A DNA stretch of 64,000 bases, taken from NCBI RefSeq assembly GCF_000157895.3, contig NC_022663.1, positions 682,001 to 746,000 on the forward strand. The letters run 5' to 3'. Below are positions 17,582-26,094 of this stretch, piece by piece. Numbering within the stretch: the stretch's first letter is position 1; every line of letters starts with the position of its first letter. Both the position numbers and the translations under genes were made by a program. The notes below the pieces were generated by a model. That model did not search any database. It had not been told where the DNA came from and saw only the letters and a list, made by a program, of their open reading frames with translations. The DNA comes from Mycobacterium kansasii ATCC 12478. GTDB taxonomy: Bacteria > Actinomycetota > Actinomycetes > Mycobacteriales > Mycobacteriaceae.

Positions 17582-19257
17582 TGCCGCCGTCGAATACCAG
17601 CGAGCAGATCGTCGAGGCGCTCGCGGCCGAAGGCGTCGAGTATGTGTTCGGTATTCCCGGCGACGAGAATCTGCATTTCATGGAGGCGCTGCGCAAGGAC
17701 GGGCGGATCAAGTTCGTCCTGTTCCGTCACGAACAGGCCGCGGGTTTCGCGGCCGCGGCCTACGGCCGCCTGACCGGCAAGCTCGCTGTTGCCATGTCGA
17801 CGCTGGGCGCCGGGGCGATGAACCTGACCACCCCGGTCGCCCACGCTTATCTGGCGGCCATGCCGATGCTGGTCATCACCGGTCAAAAGGCGGTGCGCGA
17901 CAACCGCATGGGGCAATACCAGCTTGTCGACGTGGTCGACGTGATGCGTCCGATCACCAAGTTCGCGGCCAAGATCCCGTCCGGGCAGATGGCCGGCTCG
18001 CTGCTGCGGCAGGCGATGATGGCGGCGTTGGGCGGGCGTCAGGGACCCGCGCACCTGGAACTGCCCGACGATGTAGCGCGGGAGACCGAGCTGGGCCCGT
18101 TGGTTCCGTGCCGGTTCGGCGACATTCCGGTGGCCACCCAGGACAGTATCGAGGCCGCGGCCAAGCTGATCCAGAACGCGAGCCGGCCACTGATTATGGT
18201 GGGCGGCGGCACCCGCGCCAACCGGCCCGCCGTCGCGGCGGCGGTACGGGAATTGATCGCCAAGACGCAGATCCCGTTCGTGGCGACGATGATGGGCAAG
18301 GGCGTCGCCGACGAGGACGACCCGAACTATCTGGGCTGCTCGATCTTGCCCGGCGACTATCCGAACTGTGCCATCCAGTCCGCCGACGTCGTGCTCAACA
18401 TCGGTCATGACGTGATGGAGAAGCCGACCATGTTCATGCAGCCCGATGACGGGCGCACCGTCATCCATCTCAATCCCTTTGCGGCCCAGGGGGACAACTC
18501 GTATTTCCCGCAAGCACAGGTGGTCGGCGAAATGGCCGACGCGCTGCGCCGACTGACCGCGCAGCTCGCCCCGAACCCCGCGTGGGATCACGACGGCTTC
18601 CGCAACCTCGGAAAAGCCATGCAGGACAGCATCAAACGCTCCGCCGCCGACACTTCCTTCCCCGCCAAACAGGGATGTCTGATCGCCACCCTGCGCGAGT
18701 TCATGGCCGACGAGGACATCCTCTCGCTCGACAACGGCATTCACATGATGTGGGCCACCCGAAACTTCAACGCCCGCCAGCCCAACACCATGCTGATCGA
18801 TCATGCGCTGGGATCGATGGGAATCAGCCTGCCGGCCGCGATTGCCGCCAAACTTGTTCATCCCGAACGCAAGGTGGTGGTGCTCACCGGCGACGGTGGC
18901 TTCGCCATGAACAGCCAAGACCTGGAAACGGCCGTCCGCCTAGGGCTCGATCTGATTGTCGTGGTGTTCAACGACAGCAGCCTGGCCATGATCGCGCTCA
19001 AGCAGATGGTCGACGGCTACCAACGCTACGGCGTGGACTTCGCCAACCCGGACTTTGTCGCGTATGCCCACAGCTACGGGGCAACCGGCCATCGGCTTGA
19101 CGATCCCGCCAAGTTCCGCGCCATACTCGATCAGGCCGCAGCGGCCGGTGGAGTGCACATCATCGATGCGCCCGTCGACCCACAACAGAACCTGGCGCTG
19201 ATGATGGAGATGCGCTCGGTCGACTGCCAGAAGGTGCTGGCCGGCGGGGGGCAGTAA
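17581..19257 (+). CDS. Acetolactate-synthase-like thiamine diphosphate enzyme
   Basis: This 558-residue protein has the full three-domain TPP layout. The cofactor-activating Glu is in LFRHEQAAGF, and the central domain has the VGGGTRANR segment. The C-terminal TPP/Mg motif begins at GDGGFAMNS and ends at the VVFNDSS asparagine. It resembles catabolic acetolactate synthases and broad carboligases (FGIPGDENLHFMEAL) rather than biosynthetic IlvB, and no small subunit is nearby. Its ATG overlaps the RraA-like stop, so the two are coupled: a pyruvate-handling pair is plausible but the substrate is not proven. Confidence 0.85.
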   Translation: MPPSNTSEQIVEALAAEGVEYVFGIPGDENLHFMEALRKDGRIKFVLFRHEQAAGFAAAAYGRLTGKLAVAMSTLGAGAMNLTTPVAHAYLAAMPMLVITGQKAVRDNRMGQYQLVDVVDVMRPITKFAAKIPSGQMAGSLLRQAMMAALGGRQGPAHLELPDDVARETELGPLVPCRFGDIPVATQDSIEAAAKLIQNASRPLIMVGGGTRANRPAVAAAVRELIAKTQIPFVATMMGKGVADEDDPNYLGCSILPGDYPNCAIQSADVVLNIGHDVMEKPTMFMQPDDGRTVIHLNPFAAQGDNSYFPQAQVVGEMADALRRLTAQLAPNPAWDHDGFRNLGKAMQDSIKRSAADTSFPAKQGCLIATLREFMADEDILSLDNGIHMMWATRNFNARQPNTMLIDHALGSMGISLPAAIAAKLVHPERKVVVLTGDGGFAMNSQDLETAVRLGLDLIVVVFNDSSLAMIALKQMVDGYQRYGVDFANPDFVAYAHSYGATGHRLDDPAKFRAILDQAAAAGGVHIIDAPVDPQQNLALMMEMRSVDCQKVLAGGGQ

Positions 19258-19279
19258 CCGCGGTAGCGAAACTCGTCTG

Positions 19280-19666
19280 CTAGGTGTCCTTGATCGGCTC
19301 ACCGGGCGGGGCCGCGGTCGTGTGGTTCTGCTGCCAGGGCCACCGTCCGGTCATCTCCACAGTGAGCGAGAAGCTCAAGAAGGTCCGAATGGCGACGATG
19401 CCGGCCAGAGCGGCGACACTTTGCGCGTTGGGTTTGAGGGCAATGGTCTTGATGATGTCACCGGCCACCAGAAGCTCCAAGCCGACCAGGATGGAGCGCC
19501 CGAGCTGTACCCGAAACTCTCGGTAGGCCTGGCCGGCATTGCGCGGTGCTCGGCACAGGAACAGCACGATAGCGCCCACGGCGCCGATGATGATCACCGC
19601 GACGCCCAGGCCGTCGATCGCCATGCCCACGCGGACAACGGTTTCGATGAAGCTCATTGCAGGCAC
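19280..19666 (-). CDS. DUF1622-family membrane protein
   Basis: This protein of 125-128 residues has three hydrophobic segments (about residues 10-35, 60-75 and 80-100). FRVQLGRSILVGLELLVAGDIIKT is a conserved segment of the DUF1622 family, whose function is unknown. The start is uncertain: GTG 19666 or ATG 19657, neither with a strong ribosome site. It converges on the acetolactate-synthase-like gene with 22 bp between stops and is divergent from lipB. Confidence 0.8.
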   Translation of the reverse strand: MPAMSFIETVVRVGMAIDGLGVAVIIIGAVGAIVLFLCRAPRNAGQAYREFRVQLGRSILVGLELLVAGDIIKTIALKPNAQSVAALAGIVAIRTFLSFSLTVEMTGRWPWQQNHTTAAPPGEPIKDT

Positions 19667-19773
19667 ATTATCTCGGCACCGCGCCTTTTCCCGGCATCCG
19701 ACCGGCGGTTCCGCGCGCGTCGCTTCAGCGAGACCACGAATCCGCCGCCGCGGTCACGAGTAGCCTCGTCATC

Positions 19774-20481
19774 GTGGCTGGTTCTATTCGGTCGAGCCGG
19801 ACCCAGATCGACGTCCGTCAGCTGGGGACCATCGACTACCGGGATGCCTGGCGGTTGCAGCGAGAGCTCGCCGACACCCGGGTCGCCGGCGGACCGGACA
19901 CACTGCTGCTACTGGAACACCGGCCCGTCTACACCGCGGGCCGGCGCACCGAACCGCACGAACGTCCCGTGAACGACACCGCCGGCACCCCGGTCGTCGA
20001 CACCGACCGCGGCGGCAAGATCACCTGGCACGGCCCGGGACAGCTGGTCGGTTATCCGATCATCGGGCTGGCCGAACCGCTCGACGTGGTGAATTACGTT
20101 CGGCGCCTTGAGGAATCGCTGATCAAGGTATGCGCCGACCTGGGTCTCGAGGCCGGCCGGGTCGACGGCCGGTCGGGGGTATGGCTGGCGGCCGACGCCG
20201 GGCGCCCGGCGCGAAAGGTCGCCGCCATCGGGGTAAGGGTTTCGCGTGCGACGACCCTGCACGGGTTCGCGCTCAACTGTGACTGCGATTTGGGCGCGTT
20301 CACCGCCATCGTGCCGTGCGGCATCACCGACGCGGGCGTGACGTCGCTGTCCGCCGAACTCGGACGCCCGGTAACCGTTGACGATGTCAGATCGGCCGTC
20401 GCCGAGGCCGTGTGCGACGCCCTGGACGGTGTCCTGCCCGTCGGTGAACATCCCGTCGCACGCGTAGCATCAGCGATGTGA
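19774..20481 (+). CDS. lipB: LipB, octanoyl-ACP:protein octanoyltransferase
   Basis: This 235-residue cysteine/lysine acyltransferase has the signature RGGKITWHGPGQLVGYPI. Catalytic Lys148 (GRPARKVAAIG) and Cys182 (VPCGITDAG) correspond to Lys142/Cys176 of M. tuberculosis, offset by six residues because of small insertions before the lysine loop. It moves octanoate from acyl carrier protein to lipoyl domains of E2 and GcvH proteins. GTG 19774 gives the expected N-terminus. Its stop overlaps the lipA GTG by 4 bp, a coupled two-gene lipoylation operon. Confidence 0.97.
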   Translation: MAGSIRSSRTQIDVRQLGTIDYRDAWRLQRELADTRVAGGPDTLLLLEHRPVYTAGRRTEPHERPVNDTAGTPVVDTDRGGKITWHGPGQLVGYPIIGLAEPLDVVNYVRRLEESLIKVCADLGLEAGRVDGRSGVWLAADAGRPARKVAAIGVRVSRATTLHGFALNCDCDLGAFTAIVPCGITDAGVTSLSAELGRPVTVDDVRSAVAEAVCDALDGVLPVGEHPVARVASAM

Positions 20482-21413
20482 CTGTCGCACCCGAGGGCCG
20501 GCGCCTACTGCGCCTGGAGGTGCGCAACGCGCAAACCCCGATCGAGCGCAAACCACCATGGATCCGCATCCGGGCCCGCATGGGCCCGGAATACACCGAG
20601 CTGAAAAGCCTCGTGCGGCGCGAGGGCCTGCACACCGTCTGCGAGGAGGCCGGCTGTCCGAACATCTTCGAATGCTGGGAGGACCGGGAAGCGACCTTCC
20701 TGATCGGCGGCGACCAGTGCACCCGTCGCTGCGACTTCTGCCAGATCGACACCGGTAAGCCCGCCACCCTGGATCGTGACGAACCGCGACGGGTCGCCGA
20801 GAGCGTGCACACCATGGGATTGCGGTATGCCACCGTCACCGGGGTGGCCCGCGACGATCTGCCCGACGGCGGTGCCTGGCTGTATGCGCAAACGGTGCGG
20901 GCCATCAAGGAGCTCAATCCGCAGACCGGCGTCGAGCTGTTGATCCCCGACTTCAACGGCGAGGCCGGCCGGCTTGCGGAGGTGTTCGCGTCCCGCCCGG
21001 AGGTGTTGGCGCACAACGTCGAAACGGTGCCCCGCATCTTCAGACGGATCCGTCCCGCGTTCAGCTACCGGCGCAGCCTGGATGTGCTCACCGCGGCCCG
21101 CGACGCCGGCCTGGTCACCAAGAGCAACCTCATCCTGGGTCTGGGTGAAACCCCCGACGAGGTGCGCACCGCCCTGACCGACCTGCATCGCGCCGGTTGC
21201 GACATCGTCACCATCACCCAGTATCTGCGACCGTCGCCGCGCCACCACCCGGTCGAGCGGTGGGTCAGGCCGGAGGAATTCGTCGAGTACGCGCAGTACG
21301 CCGAGGGGCTGAGCTTCGCCGGGGTGCTGGCCGGGCCGCTGGTGCGTTCGTCGTACCGGGCGGGCCGGCTCTACCGGCAGGCCCGCAGCTCGGCGGCCTC
21401 GGACTCCCGGTAG
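20478..21413 (+). CDS. lipA: LipA, lipoyl synthase
   Basis: This 311-residue radical-SAM enzyme has the auxiliary cluster cysteines Cys55, Cys60 and Cys66 (CEEAGCPNIFEC) and the SAM-cluster cysteines Cys81, Cys85 and Cys88 (CTRRCDFCQI). The C-terminal RSSYRAG serine ligand is also present. It inserts two sulfurs into the octanoyl chain delivered by LipB. The start GTG 20478 overlaps the lipB stop (GTGA). Confidence 0.97.
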   Translation: MTVAPEGRRLLRLEVRNAQTPIERKPPWIRIRARMGPEYTELKSLVRREGLHTVCEEAGCPNIFECWEDREATFLIGGDQCTRRCDFCQIDTGKPATLDRDEPRRVAESVHTMGLRYATVTGVARDDLPDGGAWLYAQTVRAIKELNPQTGVELLIPDFNGEAGRLAEVFASRPEVLAHNVETVPRIFRRIRPAFSYRRSLDVLTAARDAGLVTKSNLILGLGETPDEVRTALTDLHRAGCDIVTITQYLRPSPRHHPVERWVRPEEFVEYAQYAEGLSFAGVLAGPLVRSSYRAGRLYRQARSSAASDSR

Positions 21414-21439
21414 CCGCCGCGTACGTATCCTTGAGGACT

Positions 21440-22189
21440 ATGGCCAAACCCCGCAACGCCGCTGAGAACAAGGCCGCCAAAGCCGCGGCAAGTGCTGCCC
21501 GCAAGGCCGCCGCCCGGCAGCGCCGCACTCAGCTGTGGCAGGCGTTCAACATCCAGCGCAAAGAGGACAAACGCCTGCTGCCGTACATGATCGGCGCGTT
21601 CGTGCTGATCGTCGGCGTGTCGGTGGGCGTCGGGGTGTGGGCCGGCGGCTTGACCATGATCACGCTGATTATCTTCGGCGTGGTGCTGGGCGCGCTGGTG
21701 GCGTTCATCATCTTCGGCCGCCGCGCCCAGCGCAACATCTACCGGCAGGCCGAAGGTCAAACCGGCGCCGCGGCCTGGGTGCTGGACAACCTGCGGGGCA
21801 AGTGGCGGGTCACCCCGGGCGTGGCCACCACCGGGCACTTCGACGCGGTGCATCGGGTGATCGGCCGACCGGGTGTCATCCTGGTCGGCGAGGGATCGGC
21901 GGGCCGCGTCAAACCCCTGCTAGCCCAGGAGAAGAAGCGCACCGCCCGCCTGGTCGGCGATGTGCCGATCTACGACATCGTCATCGGCAACGGCGACGGC
22001 GAGGTGCCACTGGCCAAGTTGGAACGCCACCTCACCAAACTTCCGGCCAACATCACCGTCAAGCAGATGGACACCCTGGAATCGCGTCTGGCCGCCCTGG
22101 GTTCCCGCGCCGCCGGCGCCCTGCCGAAGGGCCCGTTACCCAACGCCGGCAAGATGCGCGGCGTCCAGCGCACCGTGCGCCGCAAATAG
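21440..22189 (+). CDS. DUF4191 membrane protein (Rv2219 type)
   Basis: This 249-residue protein has a highly basic Lys/Ala-rich N-terminus (residues 1-45), two adjacent transmembrane helices at about 50-95, and a soluble cytoplasmic domain with basic C-terminus (RGVQRTVRRK). The function is unknown. The position after lipA matches Rv2219. ATG 21440 follows TTGAGGA, 26 bp after lipA, so it probably belongs to the lipB-lipA transcript. Confidence 0.88.
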   Translation: MAKPRNAAENKAAKAAASAARKAAARQRRTQLWQAFNIQRKEDKRLLPYMIGAFVLIVGVSVGVGVWAGGLTMITLIIFGVVLGALVAFIIFGRRAQRNIYRQAEGQTGAAAWVLDNLRGKWRVTPGVATTGHFDAVHRVIGRPGVILVGEGSAGRVKPLLAQEKKRTARLVGDVPIYDIVIGNGDGEVPLAKLERHLTKLPANITVKQMDTLESRLAALGSRAAGALPKGPLPNAGKMRGVQRTVRRK

Positions 22190-22269
22190 CCGCGCATAGC
22201 CGCACCGTGTGCCGAACGCCCGGGCTGCTGTCAGCGCGGCGACGATGCGTGCGGCGCGGCCGCACGAAC

Positions 22270-22689
22270 TCAGCGCCGCACCACGGCCGTGCCGGTCAGC
22301 CGGTCATGTAACCCGCGCCCGTCCGAGTCGGTGAACAGCGGTGGGATCACCAGCGCGATCAGCAGGCCCCGTGCTACCAATCGGCCCACGCCCACGGGCA
22401 GCCGGCCGTCGACCGCCACCACCACCAGACCCAGGAGCAACTGGCCCGGGGTGAATCCGAACAGGCGCACCGCAATGACACCCAGCAGCAACCAGATGAC
22501 CAGCACCATCGACGACAGCATGGGCTGGGACCAGGCGCCGACGCCCAGGCCTAGCAGCGCCAGTCCGTAAGCCACCAGCCAGTCGATGCACAGGGCGCCG
22601 AGCCGGCGCCCCATCGGCGCCAGCGCACCCGGACCGGTCCGCGGAAAACCGAGCGTCTTGCCGGGATATCCGGTAGATTCCGCCGTCAT
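22270..22689 (-). CDS. RDD-family membrane protein (Rv2219A type)
   Basis: This 139-residue protein has three predicted transmembrane helices. The family's Arg/Asp signature appears as MGRRLGALCIDWLVAYG near the start, and the protein ends DGRGLHDRLTGTAVV. RDD proteins are membrane proteins of mostly unknown transport or stress function. ATG 22689 is preferred because the upstream extension lacks hydrophobic or conserved character. It is transcribed away from glnA1, and the 240-bp divergent gap holds the glnA1 regulatory region. Confidence 0.85.
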   Translation of the reverse strand: MTAESTGYPGKTLGFPRTGPGALAPMGRRLGALCIDWLVAYGLALLGLGVGAWSQPMLSSMVLVIWLLLGVIAVRLFGFTPGQLLLGLVVVAVDGRLPVGVGRLVARGLLIALVIPPLFTDSDGRGLHDRLTGTAVVRR

Positions 22690-22843
22690 CGGCCCGGTCC
22701 GATCGGCTGGCTCCGCATCGCTCCGGACCGGCCGCGGGACGGCCCGGACAAACCTATCGGTTGACCGGTTACGATCTTGCGGGCCATGGCCCCACAATAG
22801 GACCCGGCCGCCAAACGCGGACTGTTGGTGGGCGTATGGTCAC

Positions 22844-22859
22844 GTAACGTCTGCGCAAC
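22844..22859 (+). promoter_or_regulatory. Candidate GlnR box upstream of glnA1
   Basis: GTAAC-GTCTGC-GCAAC fits the actinobacterial GlnR pattern of two half-sites with AC-n9-AC spacing. A third half-like GTCAC abuts it at 22839-22843. It lies 70 bp before the glnA1 GTG, where GlnR control of glnA is known in actinobacteria. The match is read directly; binding is inferred. Confidence 0.6.
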
Positions 22860-22929
22860 ACGGGGTTGACTGGCGGGCAATAACTCCTCCATACCGTCGG
22901 CCGCGAATCACCTAGTAAAGGAGCACTCT

Positions 22930-24366
22930 GTGACGGATAAGACGCCCGACGACGTCTTCAAAATTGTCAAGGACGAGGGCGTCGAGTTTGTCGACGTCCG
23001 GTTTTGTGACCTGCCCGGCACCATGCAGCACTTCACCATTCCGGTCTCGTTCTTCGACGAGAGCGTGTTCGAAGACGGCTTGGCTTTTGACGGCTCGTCG
23101 ATCCGCGGGTTCCAGTCGATTCACGAATCAGACATGCTGCTGCTTCCCGACCCGGTGACGGCGCGCATCGACGCGTTCCGGGCGGCCAAGACGCTGAACC
23201 TCAACTTCTTCGTGCACGACCCGTTCACCCTCGAGCCGTACTCGCGCGATCCCCGCAACGTCGCCCGCAAGGCCGAGAACTACTTGATCAGCACCGGCAT
23301 CGCCGACACCGCCTATTTCGGCGCCGAGGCCGAGTTCTACATCTTCGACTCGGTGAGCTTCGATTCGCGCACCAACGGCTCCTTCTACGAAGTGGACGCC
23401 ATCGCCGGGTGGTGGAACACCGGTGCACCCAACGAGGCCGACGGCAGCCCCAACCGCGGCTACAAGGTCCGCCCCAAGGGCGGCTACTTCCCGGTGGCGC
23501 CCGTCGACCACTACGTCGACCTGCGCGACACGATGCTGCGCAATCTGATCAACGCCGGATTCAGCCTGGAGAAGGGTCACCACGAGGTGGGCACCGGCGG
23601 GCAGGCCGAGATCAACTACAAGTTCAACACGCTGCTGCACGCGGCCGACGACCTACAGCTATACAAGTACATCGTCAAGAACACCGCGTGGCAGGCGGGC
23701 AAGACCGTCACGTTCATGCCCAAGCCGCTGTTCGGTGACAACGGCTCGGGCATGCACACCCACCAGTCGCTGTGGAAGGACGGCAGCCCGTTGATGTACG
23801 ACGAGACCGGGTACGCCGGTCTGTCGGACACGGCCCGGCATTACATCGGCGGCCTGCTGCATCACGCGCCGTCGCTGCTGGCCTTCACCAACCCGACGGT
23901 GAACTCCTACAAGCGGCTGGTGCCCGGCTATGAGGCGCCGATCAACCTGGTGTACAGCCAGCGCAACCGGTCGGCGTGCGTGCGGATCCCCATCACCGGC
24001 AGCAACCCGAAGGCCAAGCGGCTGGAGTTCCGGTGCCCCGACTCGTCGGGCAACCCGTACCTGGCGTTCTCGGCCATGCTGATGGCGGGCCTGGACGGCA
24101 TCAAGAACAAGATCGAGCCGCAGGCTCCGGTGGACAAGGACCTCTACGAACTGCCGCCGGAGGAGGCCGCGAACATCCCGCAGGCACCCACCCAGCTGTC
24201 CGCGGTGATCGACCGGCTGGAGGCCGACCACGAATACCTCACCGAGGGAGGCGTTTTCACGCCCGACCTGATCGAGACGTGGATCAGCTTCAAGCGGGAG
24301 AACGAGATCGAGCCGGTCAACGTCCGGCCGCACCCGTACGAGTTCGCCCTTTATTACGACGTTTAG
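22930..24366 (+). CDS. glnA: GlnA1, type I glutamine synthetase
   Basis: This 478-residue GS I-beta enzyme has the same length as the M. tuberculosis protein. It makes glutamine from glutamate, ATP and ammonia as a dodecamer. Visible landmarks are DGSSIRGF, the AEAEFYIF metal site, the NGSGMHTHQS loop, and the adenylylation tyrosine Tyr406 in DLYELPPEE, the target of GlnE, encoded 1.7 kb away. GTG 22930 follows AAAGGAG. In pathogenic mycobacteria part of this enzyme is exported without a signal peptide, and none is seen here. Confidence 0.98.
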   Translation: MTDKTPDDVFKIVKDEGVEFVDVRFCDLPGTMQHFTIPVSFFDESVFEDGLAFDGSSIRGFQSIHESDMLLLPDPVTARIDAFRAAKTLNLNFFVHDPFTLEPYSRDPRNVARKAENYLISTGIADTAYFGAEAEFYIFDSVSFDSRTNGSFYEVDAIAGWWNTGAPNEADGSPNRGYKVRPKGGYFPVAPVDHYVDLRDTMLRNLINAGFSLEKGHHEVGTGGQAEINYKFNTLLHAADDLQLYKYIVKNTAWQAGKTVTFMPKPLFGDNGSGMHTHQSLWKDGSPLMYDETGYAGLSDTARHYIGGLLHHAPSLLAFTNPTVNSYKRLVPGYEAPINLVYSQRNRSACVRIPITGSNPKAKRLEFRCPDSSGNPYLAFSAMLMAGLDGIKNKIEPQAPVDKDLYELPPEEAANIPQAPTQLSAVIDRLEADHEYLTEGGVFTPDLIETWISFKRENEIEPVNVRPHPYEFALYYDV

Positions 24367-24389
24367 AGACGTGTAACCCCGGGTACAGC

Positions 24390-24429
24390 AGCCCGCTTGG
24401 CGATTACCTCATCGATCGCCAAGCGGGCT
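24390..24429 (+). terminator. Strong hairpin after glnA1
   Basis: A perfect 15-bp inverted repeat (24390-24404 and 24415-24429) with a 10-nt loop starts 24 bp after the glnA1 stop. It lacks a T tract, as is common for mycobacterial terminators, and would serve the + strand transcript; it could also stop the convergent operon ending at 24594. Confidence 0.75.
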
Positions 24430-24593
24430 GTCTGTATTCGCGCCTCGACCGAAACGTAAGCCAGCGCACGGCTTTTCCGCCTGACATTGCAGCTGGTCAC
24501 CCTCCTAAACACTTGTCGCTGCAAGCCGGGCATACCGGGTACCGCCCAGTCGAGACAGCCATGTGGCAGATGGCAGCGCCGTCGTAGCCGGCC

Positions 24594-25454
24594 TTAACCG
24601 TCCAGCGCCAGGTCTTTGCGGAATCGCCGCATGGCGTCCACCTTTTCGGACAGGCCGGCATCCGGCCCGGTATAGAACATCCACGGCATGGTGAGGATCC
24701 CGGTGATTCCCGCCTCTTCGGCCCGCCGATAGTCGGCGGCGGTGAACGCATCGGTGAGTGGCGTCAGAACGGTGAAATCCTCTACCGACAGGCCGTTTTC
24801 GACGCGTAACTCGCGTAGCCGACCCGCTGCTTCGATCGCGCGGTCGGTCTTGATCAAGTCCCCGATCCAGCCGTCGTAGCGGGCGGCGCGGCGCAACGCG
24901 ATGTCGCTGAGCCCGCCGACATAGACCGGTATCGGCGGGGGCGTCGGCTGCATCTCCAGCCGCGGAGTTCGGTAGAACCGGCCGCCGAATTCCGTCCAAC
25001 CCGGTTTCCACAGTTCCCGCATCAGCGCGAGCATCTCGTCGGTGCGCTGTCCGCGGGCCGCGAACTGCTCCCCCATCAGGGTGAACTCCTCCTCGCACCA
25101 GCCGACCCCCACGCCCAGCTCCACCCGGCCGGAAGCCAGAAAGGCTGCGGTGCCAATGGCTTTGGCCGCCGAGTAGGGGTTTCGCATGGCCGGAATGTAG
25201 ACCGTGGTGACGAACTTCAGCCGTCGCGTGACCTGCGCGAGCGCGCCAACGAGAACCCACGGATCGGGCCAGTCGGTGAACGGCGGCCAACGTCGTTGCC
25301 CGTCCTTGGTGTAGGGATACGGGGTGGTCAGGGTTTCCAGGTTGACGACGTGGTCCGGGATACCTATGCCATCGTAGCCCAGATCGTCGGCGGCTTTGGC
25401 GATCTCGATGATCTCCGCGGTTTTCAGGAAGGCACTGCTGATGTAGAACTTCAT
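24594..25454 (-). CDS. LLM-class (probably F420-dependent) oxidoreductase
   Basis: This 286-residue TIM-barrel protein of the luciferase-like monooxygenase class begins KFYISSAFLKTAEIIEIAKA. It has GVGVGWCEEEFTLMG and PVYVGGLSDIALRRAARYDG, typical of mycobacterial F420-dependent members; cofactor use is inferred from subfamily resemblance. Its ATG 25454 overlaps the thioesterase stop by 4 bp (ATGA). The substrate is unknown. It is the last gene of a glnA2-glnE-thioesterase-LLM run and faces glnA1 convergently. Confidence 0.85.
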   Translation of the reverse strand: MKFYISSAFLKTAEIIEIAKAADDLGYDGIGIPDHVVNLETLTTPYPYTKDGQRRWPPFTDWPDPWVLVGALAQVTRRLKFVTTVYIPAMRNPYSAAKAIGTAAFLASGRVELGVGVGWCEEEFTLMGEQFAARGQRTDEMLALMRELWKPGWTEFGGRFYRTPRLEMQPTPPPIPVYVGGLSDIALRRAARYDGWIGDLIKTDRAIEAAGRLRELRVENGLSVEDFTVLTPLTDAFTAADYRRAEEAGITGILTMPWMFYTGPDAGLSEKVDAMRRFRKDLALDG

Positions 25455-26083
25455 TCGGCTTCTCGCGCCCACGCCGGTTTGACGAAGATTCCTTCGGCCT
25501 CCACGGTGACGCCGGCATCGTCGCAAATGAAGCCGCGCGCAAAGGCTTTCACTCCCTCCGTGCGGTCTATCCAAGCTTCGGAACGCAGCGGTCCCAGCGG
25601 TGTGCCGCGCAGGTACTTCACCGTGATGGTGCCGGTGAACAACGGCTGGGTCAGCCCCTGGCTGGCCGCCTCGCCCAGCATGTGGTCCAGCACCAGGGCG
25701 CACACCCCGCCGTGCGCCAAACCGGGCGGCCCCTCGTAGGCCGCGCCCAGCACGAACTCGCTCCAACACCGCCCCTCGGCGTCGTGGTGGACAACCAGCG
25801 GCGGCGCGATCGGATTGCACTGGCCCACAGCGGCGTTGCCCAATGGGACGGGCCGCCCGTCGACCCGGTAACTGATACCCGACGGGCGGATCCGTTGACT
25901 GCGCAAGGACCGCGTCACCGCTTCGATCGCGGTGCGCGCCTGAAGGATGACGTCGTCGTCGGCCTGGGTCCGGATGGTGGCGTCGATGAGGTCACGAACG
26001 GCCGCGGCCAGCGGCGCATACGTCGCGGTGACCCGATCGTGCTCGGCTTCGCTCAACACCTCGAACGTGGCGTCCAACTCCAA
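25451..26083 (-). CDS. PaaI-type hotdog thioesterase
   Basis: This protein of about 210 residues has a helical N-terminal extension and a C-terminal hotdog domain. The family motif is seen in GPPGLAHGGVCALVLDHMLG (HGG with the downstream Asp). Such proteins hydrolyse acyl-CoA thioesters, but the acyl group cannot be told. The start is TTG 26083 or the in-frame TTG 26077; the GGGGAGGA before them better fits 26077. It lies 11-17 bp after glnE and overlaps the LLM gene, so all are likely on one transcript. Confidence 0.8.
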   Translation of the reverse strand: MELDATFEVLSEAEHDRVTATYAPLAAAVRDLIDATIRTQADDDVILQARTAIEAVTRSLRSQRIRPSGISYRVDGRPVPLGNAAVGQCNPIAPPLVVHHDAEGRCWSEFVLGAAYEGPPGLAHGGVCALVLDHMLGEAASQGLTQPLFTGTITVKYLRGTPLGPLRSEAWIDRTEGVKAFARGFICDDAGVTVEAEGIFVKPAWAREAE

Positions 26084-26094
26084 CCGTCCTCCCC

